A stretch of 64,000 bases of DNA, taken from Blastomyces gilchristii SLH14081 (taxonomy: Eukaryota; Ascomycota; Eurotiomycetes; Onygenales; Ajellomycetaceae). Location of the stretch: assembly GCF_000003855.2 (NCBI RefSeq), contig NW_003101682.1, forward strand, positions 869,178-933,177, written 5' to 3'. The position numbers and the translations under genes were made by a program. This document shows, piece by piece, positions 35,051 to 48,500 of the stretch (the first letter of the stretch is position 1; the number at the start of each line of letters is the position of its first letter). A model generated the notes under the pieces. That model worked only from the letters and a program-made list of their open reading frames with translations. It did not search any database and had not been told where the DNA came from.

Positions 35051-37370
35051 TTAATCCCTTCTATTCAGAAGTGATATAGAGTCGCGGACACGTAGTTCTC
35101 ATCAGTCAAGAGCTGCTATCTCAGATAACATGAAGCTCAGAGTTCAGATCAGGTGATTATAGCTGACTTATTTCACAAGATATTATCAGCTGCAGCTGTA
35201 GAGTCTCTTATCAAGAATATCTTCAATCTCTCATTTAAGTTCATTATCTTCTTCTATAATCTCTGACAGCTGTCAGTCAGAAGTCAGTTGAGAGGAAAAC
35301 AGATCAGTGTTAGCACAGCAGAGCAAGCTCATATAAAAGACATTATAAATTTCTGATAGTGTGTCAAGACAGTAGTTATAACTGTCTAGAACTTCTATCA
35401 CTTTATACTTTGTATAACAATAATTCAGTGTGTGAGATAAGTATGTGATCTGTATATTCTTAAGATTTAATCATACCAGATCTTCTATCTTATATTGCTC
35501 AGTGAGGTCTCAGTGAACATTGATTCAATTCTCTTGATCTTGTTTAGCACTTGTTATGAAGACTTCTGCTCAGTCACAGATATCTTAAAACTTCATTACT
35601 ATATTGTCAGTGATCTGAATTGAACTGCAGAGATTCAGTGTGAACTGTATAATGTCTAGAAGATTCAACACTTTCATATAATAACTGTGTGTAAGAAAGA
35701 ACAGGCTTACATCTGTTGAGACAGCATCTTAATCATTAATAGTAATCTCTGCATGTAGAAGAAGATTATATTAATCATCTTATAAGTGATTACAGAACTT
35801 ATAAAGATAATTCTTTACAGTCTGAATTATCTGTTCTGATGCATTATCAGTCTCAGAGTGATAGATAGTTAACAAACAGTGTGTAATCTTAAGAATTTAA
35901 CAGATTCTTGTTTAGAGAATGCTTATGAATTGACAGCTCTGATCTGATACTATGAATCTCAGTAATTTATACATCTGATAGAACAGACTCTGTAGAAAAG
36001 CTTCAGTAACTTATTCAGTATTCATCTTATTACAAGATTTCAATATTATATTCTTACTCAATCAGTTCATAATGACCAGAATGTTTCTATAACTCTTACT
36101 CTTAGAGAGATTAACAGTGAAGTCAATTGTCACATCTCATCAGATTCTATCAGAGATATTAAGTGATTTCAGCAGGTCTTTTCTACAGTTCTTTCACAAG
36201 ATGATGAAGAAGTAATAGTTATAGTTTCAGATGAAACATCTGATACTGTTCAATATCTCAGGTCAGTAGAACTCTCAAGAGATCATTCAATACAGTTGTT
36301 CACAACCTGAATATTCAGTCATATGAGAATCATGCATTTCTTGTATTATTCAGGTGTGTAAGAATTCAGAATGAGAGACTCAATATCATTCACAGAATTA
36401 CAGAGTGTTATTGTTATTGATTGAGCATTCTGAGATGTCAGTTCTTATATGTAGTTCTGAGGAGAATCAGAGTGCTTCTTGATATACTGCTTCAGTAAGT
36501 GCTTGAAGAAGTCTGTCAGTTTGAGCTGTAGTATATCACAATTCATTCAGTGTAGAAGAAGTGAAGATATCAGTATCAGTGCCAGTTCAGAGAGAGAATG
36601 TTCTAATTGAAGAAGCATATATAGTGTCATAAGTTGTTTCATCTTGATCAATCAATATCTTCAGATCTAACAGTGAGTGTTCTCAGTTCATTCAATAAGT
36701 GTCTGTTACATCAGAAGACATATCTTGCTCTCATTATAAGAGAGTATCTGTCATCAAGTTCTGACTGTCAGAACAGTAGTGTATTGTAAAATGAAAGCAG
36801 CTTAAGAACTCAGATTATTGTATCTATCATTCAGTGAGTTTACAGATAGTAGTGAAGTACTTAAGATTCTTATAATCTGTGATTATTTCAAATTCAGAGA
36901 CACTTCAGAGTTCAGAGTCTCATTCTTCTAGACAGTATACAATCACAAGAAGTTTCTTATCATAGATCTCATAATTGTATTCAGCAGGACTCAGTTTCTT
37001 AGACATGAAGATATATAATTGTAAGATATCTTCATTATTATATTACAATATAGCTTCTTCTGTGACATAGTCAGAGAAATCAGCTTCAATAACTGTCTTA
37101 TAATCAGAATTGAATGTTATCAGCAGAGAGGTATTAATGAACATTTTCTTCATTTATATAAATGCAGTTTCAGTGTCTGCTGATCATTGAAATACTGAGT
37201 CTTTCTTAGTGAGTTCTGTAAGTGATCTTACAATATCTGAGAAGTTCTGTATAAATCACTGATAGAAGTTAGTGAATCTGGTGAAGCTTTATACACTCTC
37301 CACAGTGCACAGAGTTACTCATTCAAGAATAGCAGAGACCTTCTCAGAATTCATTCAGATTCTCTTATTC
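34783..37370 (-). mobile_element. Gypsy C3, left part (3' LTR, chromodomain, integrase, RNase H)
   Basis: Begins with an LTR at 34783-35050 inserted in B3 and runs on the minus strand through chromodomain (about 35,130-35,260), integrase (about 35,460-36,730) and RNase H (about 36,790-37,200), to the start of RT sequence. Cut at 37,370 by C4 and continued at 50,568; TATTC (37366-37370) and TATCC (50563-50567) are the C4 target duplication. Confidence 0.88.
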
Positions 37371-37678
37371 TGTAAGAGGCCTACGCCGAATAGATCAGTA
37401 TAATATTATAGGTCTTATATAACAAAGATAAAAATGTTAGAGAAGGAAAGAAAGAGAAAGTGCAAGAATCAGTGATTGAGATGGATATTTATACATGTAT
37501 GTGATGGCATACGCGGTGGAGCTTCGGGGTGGGAGAATATACGCGCGTTCATAGTGGCCGAGGATCAGTGATTGAGAATGGCTGAGAATCGGAGTGTATG
37601 CATTTGAGAATGAAGTGATTGAAATCTGTGAAGTGTAATGAAATAGTCTATATGATTGATCAGGCGCAGCCCACCACA
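37371..37678 (-). repeat. 3' LTR of gypsy C4
   Basis: 308 bp, plus-strand TGTAAGAGGCCTACGCC...CAGCCCACCACA. CpG-containing. Confidence 0.9.
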
Positions 37679-37689
37679 TTAGCCCTCTC

Positions 37690-38017
37690 TTTCAGAAGTA
37701 GTTCTCATCAATCAAGGGCTGCTGTTTCAGATAATGTGGAACTCAGAGTTCAGATCAGTTGATTGTAGCTAACTCATTTCATAACATATTATCAGCTGCA
37801 GTCACAAGGTCTCTCATCAAGAATATTCTCAATCTCTCACTCAAGCTCATTATCTTCTTCTATGATGCCTGATGACTGTCAGTCAGAAGTCAGTTGAGAA
37901 GGGAATAGATCAGTGACAGTGCAGTGAAGCAAGCTTGTGTGAAATATATCATGAATCTCTGATAATGTGTTAAGATAGTAGTTGTGACTATCTAGAACTT
38001 CTATCACTTTATACTTG
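37690..38017 (-). pseudogene. Gypsy C4 gag-pol, C-terminal piece with chromodomain
   Basis: Minus-strand continuation of the C4 polyprotein after the LINE. Chromodomain-like DNELE*EIENILDERP...YVMK*VSY at about 37,860-37,770. The rest of the protein is at 45,573-49,972. Confidence 0.75.
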
Positions 38018-38031
38018 ATATGACAGTAATC
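38018..38031. repeat. Target duplication of LINE copy 3 (14 bp)
   Basis: ATATGACAGTAATC at 38018-38031 is repeated exactly at 45559-45572. The uninterrupted site is seen in C2 near 21,460 (GATATGATGGTAATC). Confidence 0.93.
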
Positions 38032-38093
38032 ATTATTATTATTATTATTATTCTTCAATTATAGATGTATGCAGTCAGAGACTATGACATCTA

Positions 38094-38116
38094 CCTGAGA
38101 ACTTTTAGTTCTCAGG
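38094..38116 (-). other. LINE copy 3 3' UTR hairpin
   Basis: CCTGAGAAC, loop TTTTA, GTTCTCAGG: a perfect 9-bp stem about 60 bases from the 3' end of the element. Confidence 0.75.
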
Positions 38117-38412
38117 GTTTTTCCTATATCTGTAAAGTTAACTATTATACATTCATCAATTTCAGATATGCAAAATCAGAAAATTCCAGCCCAGAATACA
38201 AAAACTGTTTACAAATTGCAGTGTTTTAACATCATCTCATACTTTGAAACCATTTGACAATATCATGACAAAGGAAAAGAGAACACAGTCTTAAAGATAG
38301 ACACATTAAATAGATAGACAGAAAAAAATTAAAAGGAAAAGATAAAATAAAGAAAGACTGTAATAAAACAAATTATTAAAAGATAGTATATAGCTGTTTT
38401 AACAGACTATAT

Positions 38413-41400
38413 CTGGTTGATTTCCTCCTCTTCATATTCAGATAATTCTGAATTTAGTCATTTTCTTGTAGCTGCTTGAGTTTCTGATAGAAAGTCTATT
38501 AAGTATTTAATTCCTGTCTCAGTTGAGAATAAGAATCTCATATTTAATTGATTTAGATCATACTTCTCTTTCAATCTGGCTCTGAGACTATTGTATAATG
38601 CACAGTGCATTACAATATACTCAGGATTCTCATTTGTATTGCAGAATGAACATTCTATTGAGTCAAATCTATCATCAAATCTTTGTATATAAGATTTGAA
38701 ATAGCCATGTCCTAGTTTCAGCTGTATTATAGATGAGAATATTTTCTTTTTACATTTAATTGAACAAGATTTCCACTTGGGTTTTGTTTCAAATCTTGAA
38801 TAATGTATACTCTTCTTTTGTTTCTGCCAGCTTTCATTTCACTTGTTTAAACAAGATTCTTTTATTTTTCTCTTTATAAAAGACCAGGACATAATTTTTT
38901 GAATAGATCTGCTTAATTCTGCACTCTTTTTTGCAGCTGAATCAGCCAATTCATTGTCATGAATATTCATATGAGCAGGAACTCAGTGCAGATGAATTAT
39001 CAGCTTTGATATTCTTCTCTTTTGAATTTTCAAAATAGAGTTTAAGATCAGTTCAAGATTCATTTAATCATTATGAATCTGACTATTTCTAAGTCTCTTT
39101 AAAGCAGCTTGACTATCAGAGAATATTCATGCCTCTTTCAAACAATTTCCTCTTTTATGAGATTTCATTTTAATGAGTTTGAAAGCTTTCACTATTGCAA
39201 ATAGTTCAGCATCAAAGACTTCACATTCAGAGCCTAGATTTCAGAAGTCTGAGATAAAATTGATATTATCTTCAGTATAAGCAATGTCTGTGCCTAATCT
39301 ATTCAAGTTCTCATTTTTTAAGTCCTCTGAATAAATCAGAATAGAGTCTTTTATATTGATTGTAGAAATTCTCTTCAAATGCTGTTCATATTCTTTCTCT
39401 TTTGATAGTTCACTTATTTGTAAGTCTATAAGAGATTCAAGCTTTTCTCTTCAGAGAGATAACTTCTCATGATCAACTTTTTCAATATTTAAAGAAGAAA
39501 ATTGATTTTTAATCAGAGAGTCTAGTCTGTACAGTTGAGAAGGCATTTTCTTTGAAGAATTATTTTCATTTCAATCAAGAAATCTATTCCAATCCAGTTC
39601 ATTTCCAGAGTTAATTAATGAAAATGAAGAAGAGACTCTTTCTCTGATTATATGATTTGAGCTCATCTTTACAACTCTCAGAGCATAGTTCATACAGGCC
39701 TTTTCAAATCTAATAGCAGAAGGAGGAATTGAAGCTTCAATTTTCATTGTCTTAATAGAAGATGATTTGAATGCTCTCAGAATTCTTCTCAAGACTCTGT
39801 TTTACAGACTTTGAAAGAGTTCAGTGAAATTCTCTTGATTATTTCATCAAACTTGAACTTCATAATCAGCTACTGATGTAATACAGGCTATATATAACTG
39901 TCTCATAGCCTGGAAGGATAGACCTCTCTCTGTATTTGATAGTCTGATTATGTTGTTCAATAGTCTTTCTGCCTTGACAGTTCTTTGTTGAATGTGATAT
40001 TTAAAATTCAACTTGGAGTTTAATCATACTTCTAATTATTTGATATTTACACTGGGTTTAATCTCTCTATTTAAAAGAATTAGAGATAGTTCTTTCTCAT
40101 TGAATCTTGAAAAGAAGTGAATTAACTCAGTTTTATTCATATTAAATTGAATTTGATTGATATCTGCTCTAACAAAGATTTTCTTTGCAGCTTCTTCAAT
40201 TACTTTCAAATTCTCTTTGATAGTTTTTGAGCTGTAGACTAGATCAATATCATTCATATAACTCAGAGATTGCACTATTCTCATATTTCTATTTTTAAAT
40301 AGATATACAGTGTATATTGCAAATAAAATGAGTGAGATTGAAGATCTCTGTGATACTCCCACTTTTATCTCAGTCTTGTCTTGTTTCATTTCATTAAAGA
40401 AGAGTTGTATACTTCTTTTAGATATAAAACAGTTAACTCATTTTATTAGAGAAAGTGGCAGTTTTAATATCTTCAATGTCTGAATTAATCTTGACTTTGA
40501 AACATGATTAAATGCTTCTTTTATATCAATAAAAACTGCAGTTGAGACCAGACTCTCATACTTTGCTATTTGAATATCATGAACAACTGAGAGAACAGTG
40601 TTAATTACAGAACACTGTTTTCTATCTCTCATTTATTCACTGAATAAAAGAGAATCATCTATAGAGCTTATAAAAGATAGTTGAGTAGCTATTATCTTTT
40701 CTAAAACCTTTTCTAGGTAGTTCAATAGAGATATTACTCTATATGACTTAGGAATTGAAGTTTTTCTATTAGGTTTTGCAAGAATCACTTCAGTGGCTTC
40801 TCTTCAGCATTCAGAATGATATTCATTTTTTAAGAGATTGAAAAAGAGCTCACAATATTCATTCTTTAAGTAGAAATATGTATTCTGAATAATCAAGTGA
40901 TTAATTGAATCAGGATCTGCAGCAGTTTTAACAGAACTTGAGAAGATAGCTGACTCTAATTCATCTTGTGTAAGATCAGGCCATTCTCAGTCATTTTCAT
41001 CAATGTAGTTGAGAAGTGATATATTCTCTTCCTCTGAATCTGAATCTGAATCTGGTGAGTTCTGAAAGAGAATTCTCATGAAAGCTTGATATTTTTTCTC
41101 AAAAGAGTTTGCTGTATATGATTCATTCTGAAACTCATATTCTAAGGCTGGAAGTTTTGCTCCACTTCTTGTTTTAGTATAGTTAAAAGCTTTAAAAACT
41201 TTCTTCTCTTGTGCTTCTTCAAGAAATTTATTTCAGCAGTCTGTTTTAGCTCTTTTAATATCTGAAAAATATTCATTTCTGACAGCTTTGAACTCTTCAT
41301 CAGATATTATATCATTCTTTCAATCTCTTCTAGCAGTAGCTAATTCTTTCCTTTTAGATGAGATATTCTCATTTTATCAAGATTTTGAAAACTCAGAAGA

Positions 41401-42111
41401 TTTTCTCTTTGAAATATTATCTCTAACACTTGTTAGAATAATAGATGTAATAAGCTTCACTCTATTCTTAAGTATTTCATTTGAGACATCTTGACCAGAA
41501 TTTCAATATAGCTCATTCTGTCTTTCAGATTTTAACAGTTTTATGCTTTTTTCAACTGCTTTTCAATCAGCTTTTTCAAAGTTATACTGATTAGAGAGAA
41601 GAGGATTTTCACTCATTTGTTTTTCACTCAGTTCAATATCAAATTGAATAATCTCATGATCTGATCCTGATGTCTCATTTGAATTAATAAACCAGTTTAC
41701 AAGTCTTCTTTTCATTAGATTTTGTGATATGAAGATTAGATCTATAATAGACTTCTGTTTCATATCTTTTCTAAAGGATGTTTGTTAATCAGACTTATTA
41801 ATCAAATCTATTGAATGCTCAAAGATTCATTTAACTAGATTATCAGCTCTCACTGCTCTCTTGCATTCTGAATTTCATCAGAAATGATGTGTATTGAAGT
41901 CTTCTACAATTATAGAGTTTCTTAATGAAGTTATATTCAGAAATCCTCTATCAATTATTCAGATATTATTATATTTCTTCAATGACTTTTCATTATAGAT
42001 ATTTATAAGCTGTATAGTATCAAACTCATTTTCTTTATCTATAATATCACTCATCAGAATATCAGGGTCAGACATAATATTAAATCTTAGATTAAATTAA
42101 TATCTTGAGAA
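38413..42111 (-). pseudogene. LINE copy 3 ORF2 (endonuclease, RT, RNase H)
   Basis: The reading enters from the assembly gap. Endonuclease (APE type): EDFNTHH near 41,906-41,882 (family norm GDFNxHH) and IDLIFISQNL...GSDHEIIQFD at about 41,750-41,630, with the SDH catalytic box intact. RT about 40,960-39,900: VFIDIKEAFNHVSKS, GVSQRSSISLILF (norm GxPQGSxxSPxLF) and active site YMND at 40260-40249 (norm YxDD). RNase H about 39,345-38,930, with a start resembling IYSxDLKNENL. C-terminal zinc motif CSFCNTNENPEYIVMHC (inside 38,660-38,600; His now Tyr). The changed residues are single transitions. Start codon not determinable because of the gap. Confidence 0.88.
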
Positions 42112-42256
42112 NNNNNNNNNNNNNNNNNNNNNNNNNNNNNNNNNNNNNNNNNNNNNNNNNNNNNNNNNNNNNNNNNNNNNNNNNNNNNNNNNNNNNNNNN
42201 NNNNNNNNNNNNNNNNNNNNNNNNNNNNNNNNNNNNNNNNNNNNNNNNNNNNNNNN
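42112..42256. other. Assembly gap (145 N)
   Basis: A run of 145 undetermined bases lies between LINE ORF1 and the endonuclease domain of ORF2. The junction of the two ORFs and the ORF2 start are hidden. Open frames reported across it are artefacts. Confidence 0.99.
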
Positions 42257-42499
42257 TGCAATTTGAAGACAAGAATAAATACAATTTGAGTTTCTATTCA
42301 CATTATTTTAAATAAATGTGATTTTTGAAGAGTTTTTAAACTTTTTTTGTTATTTTTATTGTATATTCATACTAAGAGAGTAGAGTAGAATCTAATCACT
42401 ATCATCAGATAGTAGATTATAACTGTTCTGAAAAGTAGAAATCTCAATTACTTACATTATATCTAGTTTATTATCAGAGTCATTTCTCAATTCTCTAAT

Positions 42500-44011
42500 C
42501 TTAACAGAAGTTTAAGAATTCAAATTCTGTTTATATTTAGCTGAAGAATTGAAGTTTGAAGACTTAGACAGTTGAGAGTTTCTTCTTTTTGAGCTTGCAG
42601 TTGTGAGTTTACTGACTTGACTATTCTCTTCAGTTCTAGATTTACTCTGAGCTTCATCTTTTCTTCAGTTCTTTTGAGTTCTTGGAGTAAATATACATTC
42701 TTTTGAGCTAGATATATGTTTTTCTTTGCAATTAGAGCATTTAAGCAGAGTGTGTTGATATATTTCCTCTCTTTTTGAGCATGTTTCACATTTATACTCA
42801 CTAGTTTTGTGATCTCTGACACAGAATGCACATTTTAAGTCTCTGAAACAGGAGATTGCAAAGTGTTCATATCTTTGACAGTTTAAACACTGTGTTTGAG
42901 CTTTAAGATTCATTCTTGAGTCTTTGTATTCATGAACTCTCATTTTCAAACCTGCTACTCTTACTACAGAGATCTTTGACTGTTTCATTGTCTTTGTATA
43001 TACTAGAACAGAGACATTTCTTCTGCTTTGTCTGAACTTAATTGAATTTAGTCATACAGGCTTCTTTCTCAGTTGAATAGAGTTGTATTCTTCTAATTCA
43101 TTTTTGAGAAGTAGTATTTCTTCTTCACAGTCAAAAATTTCAACTGGAATATTATAAAGAATGAATTTGTCTCACTTTTCATCTCTCTCAGATAGAATTA
43201 TTATGTTTAACAAAGATTCTACTGCTGATTTTCAGAGATTCTCATTCTGAATAAGGAATTCAGCACTGAATTCAGACATTGTAGTCAGAATGATGAAGTT
43301 TCTAAAGAAGAATGACTCAATTGAAGCTATAACTGATTTTTGAACTTTAATATCAGTTATTAACTGAGAAAAGAACTGCTGATTGATTTCATTTCTAATT
43401 CTAAAAATGAGATTTGAGTTTAGCTTATTTCTCTGCAATATGTCCTGATTTGAGATTTTGAGAATAAGTCTTCTATTTCTGAAGATTTGAAGATTTTTCT
43501 CTTTTTGCATTTTTTTCTTCACTCTTCTATCACTAGAAGTATGAGCAGTATTCTTCTCAGTTTTCTCAGAATTTTGAGCAGGTTTTGAGATAGCAGATTT
43601 AGAGATAGCAGATTTAGAGACAGCAGATTCAGCTGCTTGAGCATATATTTTCTTCTAATTTAAAGAAGAAGAAGAAGAAGAAGTAGAAAAGAAAGAAGAG
43701 TAAATAGAAGAGTCAGTGATTATATTAGGAATTTTCAAAGTTTTTTAAACTGTGTTTGAAATTCTAAGTTTGAACTTGATCACTTTCTGTAGTTGTCTAG
43801 TCTGAGTATGAAGAATTAACAGAACTTCTTCATTCATCTCACTCAGACACTGCTTTTCAAGAATTTTACTTGCTTTTTCAAGTTTCTGTATTTCAAGAAC
43901 TTGTTATTTCTCTATTTCTTCTTTCTTTCTTCTCTTCAGAATTTCAATCTCAGAAATAGTATTTGAGAAAGCATCTTTTTCCACATCAACTGAGTGTACT
44001 TTTGAACTCAT
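42500..44011 (-). pseudogene. LINE copy 3 ORF1 (gag-like, three zinc knuckles)
   Basis: Starts at an ATG at 44011 (MSSKVHSVDVEKDAFSNTIS), followed by a Lys/Glu-rich coiled-coil-like part with a few stops, and a GAA-repeat region at about 43,668-43,685. Toward the C-terminus, three cysteine motifs lie in the 42,988-42,665 frame: CLNCQRYEHFAISC, CAFCVRDHKTSEYKC and CSNCKEKHISSSKEC. This is the usual nucleic-acid-binding gag of Tad1/I-type LINEs. The frame ends near 42,660 or about 42,500 depending on how one stop is read. Confidence 0.85.
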
Positions 44012-45127
44012 TGTTCTTACTCAATGAAAAGTTGATCAGACTAATTCAATTGAGATATTTATTAAACTCTTTTGAATTGAAAAGTTGGTCAGACTGTTTC
44101 AATTAAGAGATTTCTAAGTCTGTTTTCAATTGAAAAGTTGATCAGACTATTTTAAAAGAAGAATAGCAGACTTTTATGTATAAAACACCTGATTTTTTTC
44201 ACACTAGTTCAGTAACTAGGTTAGATTTTTGAAGAGAATCTAATAGACTAAAATTGATTTTTAAGATAAATTAATAAAATCTTTACAATCTCTTTCTTGA
44301 GATACAGTGAGAAAAAGTGTGATATCAATTGATAGTAAATCAGATAATATGACAGTTTTTGAGAGAAAAACTGACAAAAAATAAATCAATTTTTTGCAGA
44401 GAAATTGATTAAAACTATTCAATTTTATTCTAAATTATTCAATTCTTCTCACACAACAAGTGTGCAACTCAAATCAGTTAATAAAGAGTGTAAAAAAGAA
44501 TTAAGTATTAATGAAAGCTCTTCAGCTACTGAAAAAGTAATTCTTATTTAAAAGAATATAAAATTATGACAGAAAATAACTCTGTTTTTAATTCTTTGTA
44601 AGAATATTATATAAAACTCAGAGAAAAACATCTTACTTTTTCAAGAGAAGTAAAAAACTATTTCTAAGATCTTTTTTTTTTTTTGCATTAACTGCTGCAG
44701 AAGAATGAGATAGAAACTACTAAGATATACACTACTATATACTCTCTATCAAGACTTTCTCTCTTCAGAGTCTTGATATTATAGAGAATATAAGTCTGTT
44801 TCTATATAATAATGTAAATATTATCAGTGAAATGTAGAGAAACTGGTTATTTATATCTCAAAATAGAAGACTTTGTCAATGATTATATTAATATAGAGTT
44901 AATTCTTAAATTCAATAGAAATCTAGTATTGCTGTTCTCAATCTCTTGCAGAATCTATTGAATATTGAGATATTAAAACTAGATTTAATATATCTCACTA
45001 TACAGGGATCAAAGGCTCAGTCAGATCTTGAAGTATACTGATTTTATAGTTGTTGATGTGCTGTTGACTCATTGTTCATTGATTATATGCTTGATATTAT
45101 CACTGAGGTATCTTTTTGTATTTTTCT
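44012..45127 (-). other. LINE copy 3 5' UTR, mutated part
   Basis: About 1.1 kb upstream of ORF1, CpG-free and stop-rich, with a run of T at about 44,671-44,684. No conserved motif recognised. It belongs to the element because it lies inside the target duplications. Confidence 0.6.
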
Positions 45128-45558
45128 GCCGGGGATGGGCCAGATTGAGAAGGGCGGTACAAGGGTGGGACTTGGTGTTGGTGTTTTGGAACATCAAAGA
45201 TGAACAGGGTTTTCGCGGAGGTTGCTTCTCAGATATCTCCACAACTACAGATCAGGGATCTTCCAAAATTGAGAAGATTGGTACATACGGCTAGGTCTCT
45301 TCACCTTACAATTTGTATGGCCATTTGTCCCGGGGTTGTGGTGTGATAGGGGTTAATGAGGGATAATCCCACGCAGTGAGTTCCGAATGACGTCTGGTTC
45401 ACATTTGGCTGGATAACTCCACCACCACACGGGGTATGCGGTCAGCAATGGGGTCAGAATGCTCGTATGATCGAGGGCTTTTCAATGGATCTATCGGCGG
45501 GTTCTTATTCGAAAAATCGAGCGAGTTCGTGGTGGAGCGGTTTGTGTGCTGACTGTGA
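45128..45558. other. CpG-rich, unmutated segment at the 5' end of LINE copy 3
   Basis: About 430 bp with normal base use (over a dozen CpG, many CC and GG), in sharp contrast to the RIP-damaged LINE on its left and C4 on its right. Its right edge is exactly the target duplication, so it entered with the LINE. A plus-strand frame at 45,028-45,294 crosses the edge of the mutated part and is not convincing; no minus-strand frame spans the segment. It has no second copy in the window. Candidates: host RNA sequence joined by template switching, or a LINE promoter region that is single-copy and so escaped RIP. Confidence 0.75.
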
Positions 45559-45572
45559 ATATGACAGTAATC

Positions 45573-48500
45573 TAGTGTACAAGATGAACATGTAATTCAT
45601 ATATTCTTAAGATTCAATTATATCAGATCTTCTATCTTATATTGTTCAGTGAAGTCTCAGTGAACATTGATTTGATTCTCTTAATCTTGTTTCACAGTTG
45701 TCATGAAGGCCTCTGCTCAATTGTGAGTATCTCAGAGTTTCATTACTATATTATCAGAGATTTGAATTGAACTGCAGAGGTTCAGTGTGAACTGTGTGAC
45801 CTCTAGAAGATTTAACACTTTCATGTGATATCTGTGTGTAAGAAAGAACAGACTTATATCTGTTGAAATAACATCTTGATCATTAATAGCAACCTCTGCA
45901 TATAGAAGAAGATCATGCTAATTGTCTTATAAGTGATTACAGAACTTTTGAATATAATTCTTCATGATCTGAATTGTCTGTTCTGATACATCTTCAGTCT
46001 CAGAGTGATAGACAGTTGATAGATGATGTGTAATCTTGAGAACTTGACAGATTCTTGTTCAGAGAGCACTCATAAATTGACAGCTCTGATCTGATACTAT
46101 AGATCTCAGTAATTCATGCATCTGATAGAACAGACTCTGTAGAAAAGCTTCAGTAACTTGTTCAGTATTCATCTTATTACAAGGTTTCAATATTACATCT
46201 TTGCTCAGTTAATTCATGATGATCAGAATGTTTCTACAACTCTTACTCTTAGATTGATTGATAGTGAAGTCAATTGCTACATCTCACCAGATTCTATCAG
46301 AAATATTAAGTGATTTCAATAGATATTTTCTACAGTTCTTTCATAAGATAATAGAAGAACAGTAATTACAGTTTCAGACAAAGTGTCTGATACTGTTTAA
46401 TATCTCAGATCAGTAGAACTCTCAGAAGATCATTCTATACAGTTGTTTATAACCTGAATAATTAGTTATACACAAATAATGCATCTCTTGCATTATTCAA
46501 GTGTGTAAGAATTTGAAGTGAGAGACTCAGTATCATTCACAGAATCATAGAGTGTTATTATTATCAATTGAACATTCTGAGATATTGATTCTTATACATA
46601 GTTCTGAGAGAAATCAGAGTGCTTCTTAATATACTGCTTCAGTGAGAGTCTGAAGAAGTTCATTCATCTGAGCTGCTGTATATCACAGTTCATTCAGTGT
46701 AGAGAAAGTGAAGATATCAATGACAGTTCTAACTGAGAAAGCATGTATAGTGTCATGAACTGTTTCATCTTAATCAACTAGTATCTTCAGATTCAAGAGC
46801 TGATGGTCTTGATTTATTCAGTGAGTATCTGTTACATCAGATGATATATCTTGCTCTTATCATAAGAGAGCATCTGTCATCAAGTTCTGACTACCAGAAT
46901 GATAGTATATTGTAAAATGAAAGCAGCTTAAGAACTCAGATCATTACATCTATCATTCAGTAAGTTTATAGATAGTTATGAAGTATTTAAGATTCTTATG
47001 ATCTATGACTATCTCAAATTCAGAGATACTTCAGAGTTCAGAGTCTCATTCTTCTAAACAGTATACAATTGTGAGAAGTTTCTTATCATAGATCTCATAA
47101 TTGCATTCAGCAGGACTCAGTTTCTTAGACATGAAGACATATAATTATAGAACCTCTTTATCATTATATTATAATATCACTTCTTCTATCATATAGTCAG
47201 AGAAATCAGCTTCAACAACTGTCTTATAATCAGAATCAAATATTATCAGTAGAGAAGTATTAATGAACATCTTCTTCATCTGTGTAAATGCAGCTTCAGT
47301 ATTCACTGATTATTGAAATACTGAGTCTTTCTTAGTGAGATCTGTAAGTGGTCTTATAATATCTGAGAAGTTTTATATAAATTGCTGATAGAAGTTAGCA
47401 AATCTAATGAAGCTTTGTATATCTTTCACAGTATGCAGAGCTTCTCATTCAAGAATGACAGAGACTTTCTCAGAATTCATTTGAATTCCCTTGTCAGCTT
47501 CTATAATAAAACTCAGATACTTGATACTCTTGACTTCAAAATCATACTTATCAATATCTATTAGTAGTTCTGCTTCTTGTAGCTGTTATAATATCTTTCA
47601 TACATACTCTTGATATTCTTTTCTGAATTCATTGATGAAGATGAGAATGTCATCTAGATAAGCAGATGCAAACTTATCAAGAAAATCTCAGAGTGCTCAG
47701 TTGATATACTTCTGAAATATACTGAGAGTGTTAGCCAGTTCAAAAAGTGTGACTATTCATTCAAAGAGATCATAACATATTTGAAATGCTGTAAGCTATT
47801 CATCTTCTTCAGTGATATGAATCTTATGAAATGCAGTAATAATATCTAGTTTTATAAATTATTGAGCTTATCTGATCTGTGCTAGGGTTTCATTGATGAG
47901 AGATAAGAGATATTAATCTTTCTTTGTCAATCTGTTCAGACCTTGATAGTTCACACAGAATCAGAGTTCTTCATCTGGTTTCTTTGCAAAGAGAATAGAG
48001 ACTGTGATGAAAGAGTTGTTAATATATATGAATTCTTTATTTAACAGATCATTGAGTGTCTTTCAAAGAAGAAGAAGTTCATCTCAGAACATGTTATAAA
48101 GAGAGTCTTATAACAGTTTAAGATTCTTATCATTCTTTTTCTCTAACTTGATACTGTGATTCACTTCAGAATCTTGTAAGAGAGATATATTCATAATATT
48201 ATCTTATTAAAAGATATCTAGATATTCATGATATTATTGAGAGAGTTTCATATGAGAATCTGTTATTATAATATGAGATAATTTTTCTAGAGTCTTTTTA
48301 ATATCAGTCAGACTGATGAAATAGATTGATATATAATTCTACTATCAGTAATTCTTTCAGTGACTTCTTTTTCTAAGCATTTCATAGGCATTGACAGAGA
48401 TCTGTGTCAGATCAATAGTCTTGTGAATATTATCTTTGTGAATTCTATCATTGTTAGAGTATATCAAGCTTCTATTTTAAGTGTTCAATAAGATGCCTTG

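Larger units (their letters stand above)
38032..45558 (-). mobile_element. LINE copy 3: full-length Tad1/I-like element with foreign-looking 5' end
   Basis: 7,527 bp between perfect 14-bp target duplications. The 3' end is on the left with an ATT/AAT tail (38,032-38,051). Minus-strand order: 5' segment without RIP damage (45,558 to about 45,128), 5' UTR (about 45,128-44,012), ORF1 with three zinc knuckles, a 145-base assembly gap, ORF2 (endonuclease, RT, RNase H, zinc motif), 3' UTR with hairpin. Two ORFs, an APE endonuclease and an RNase H after RT fit the Tad1/I group. Dead through stops in both ORFs. Confidence 0.92.

Noticed and set aside
42087..42301. Open frames across the run of N
   Set aside because: Made of undetermined codons.
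45028..45294. 88-codon plus-strand open frame in the CpG-rich segment
   Set aside because: Starts in RIP-damaged LINE 5' UTR and crosses into the unmutated segment; hydrophobic start without a recognisable domain, and antisense to the LINE.
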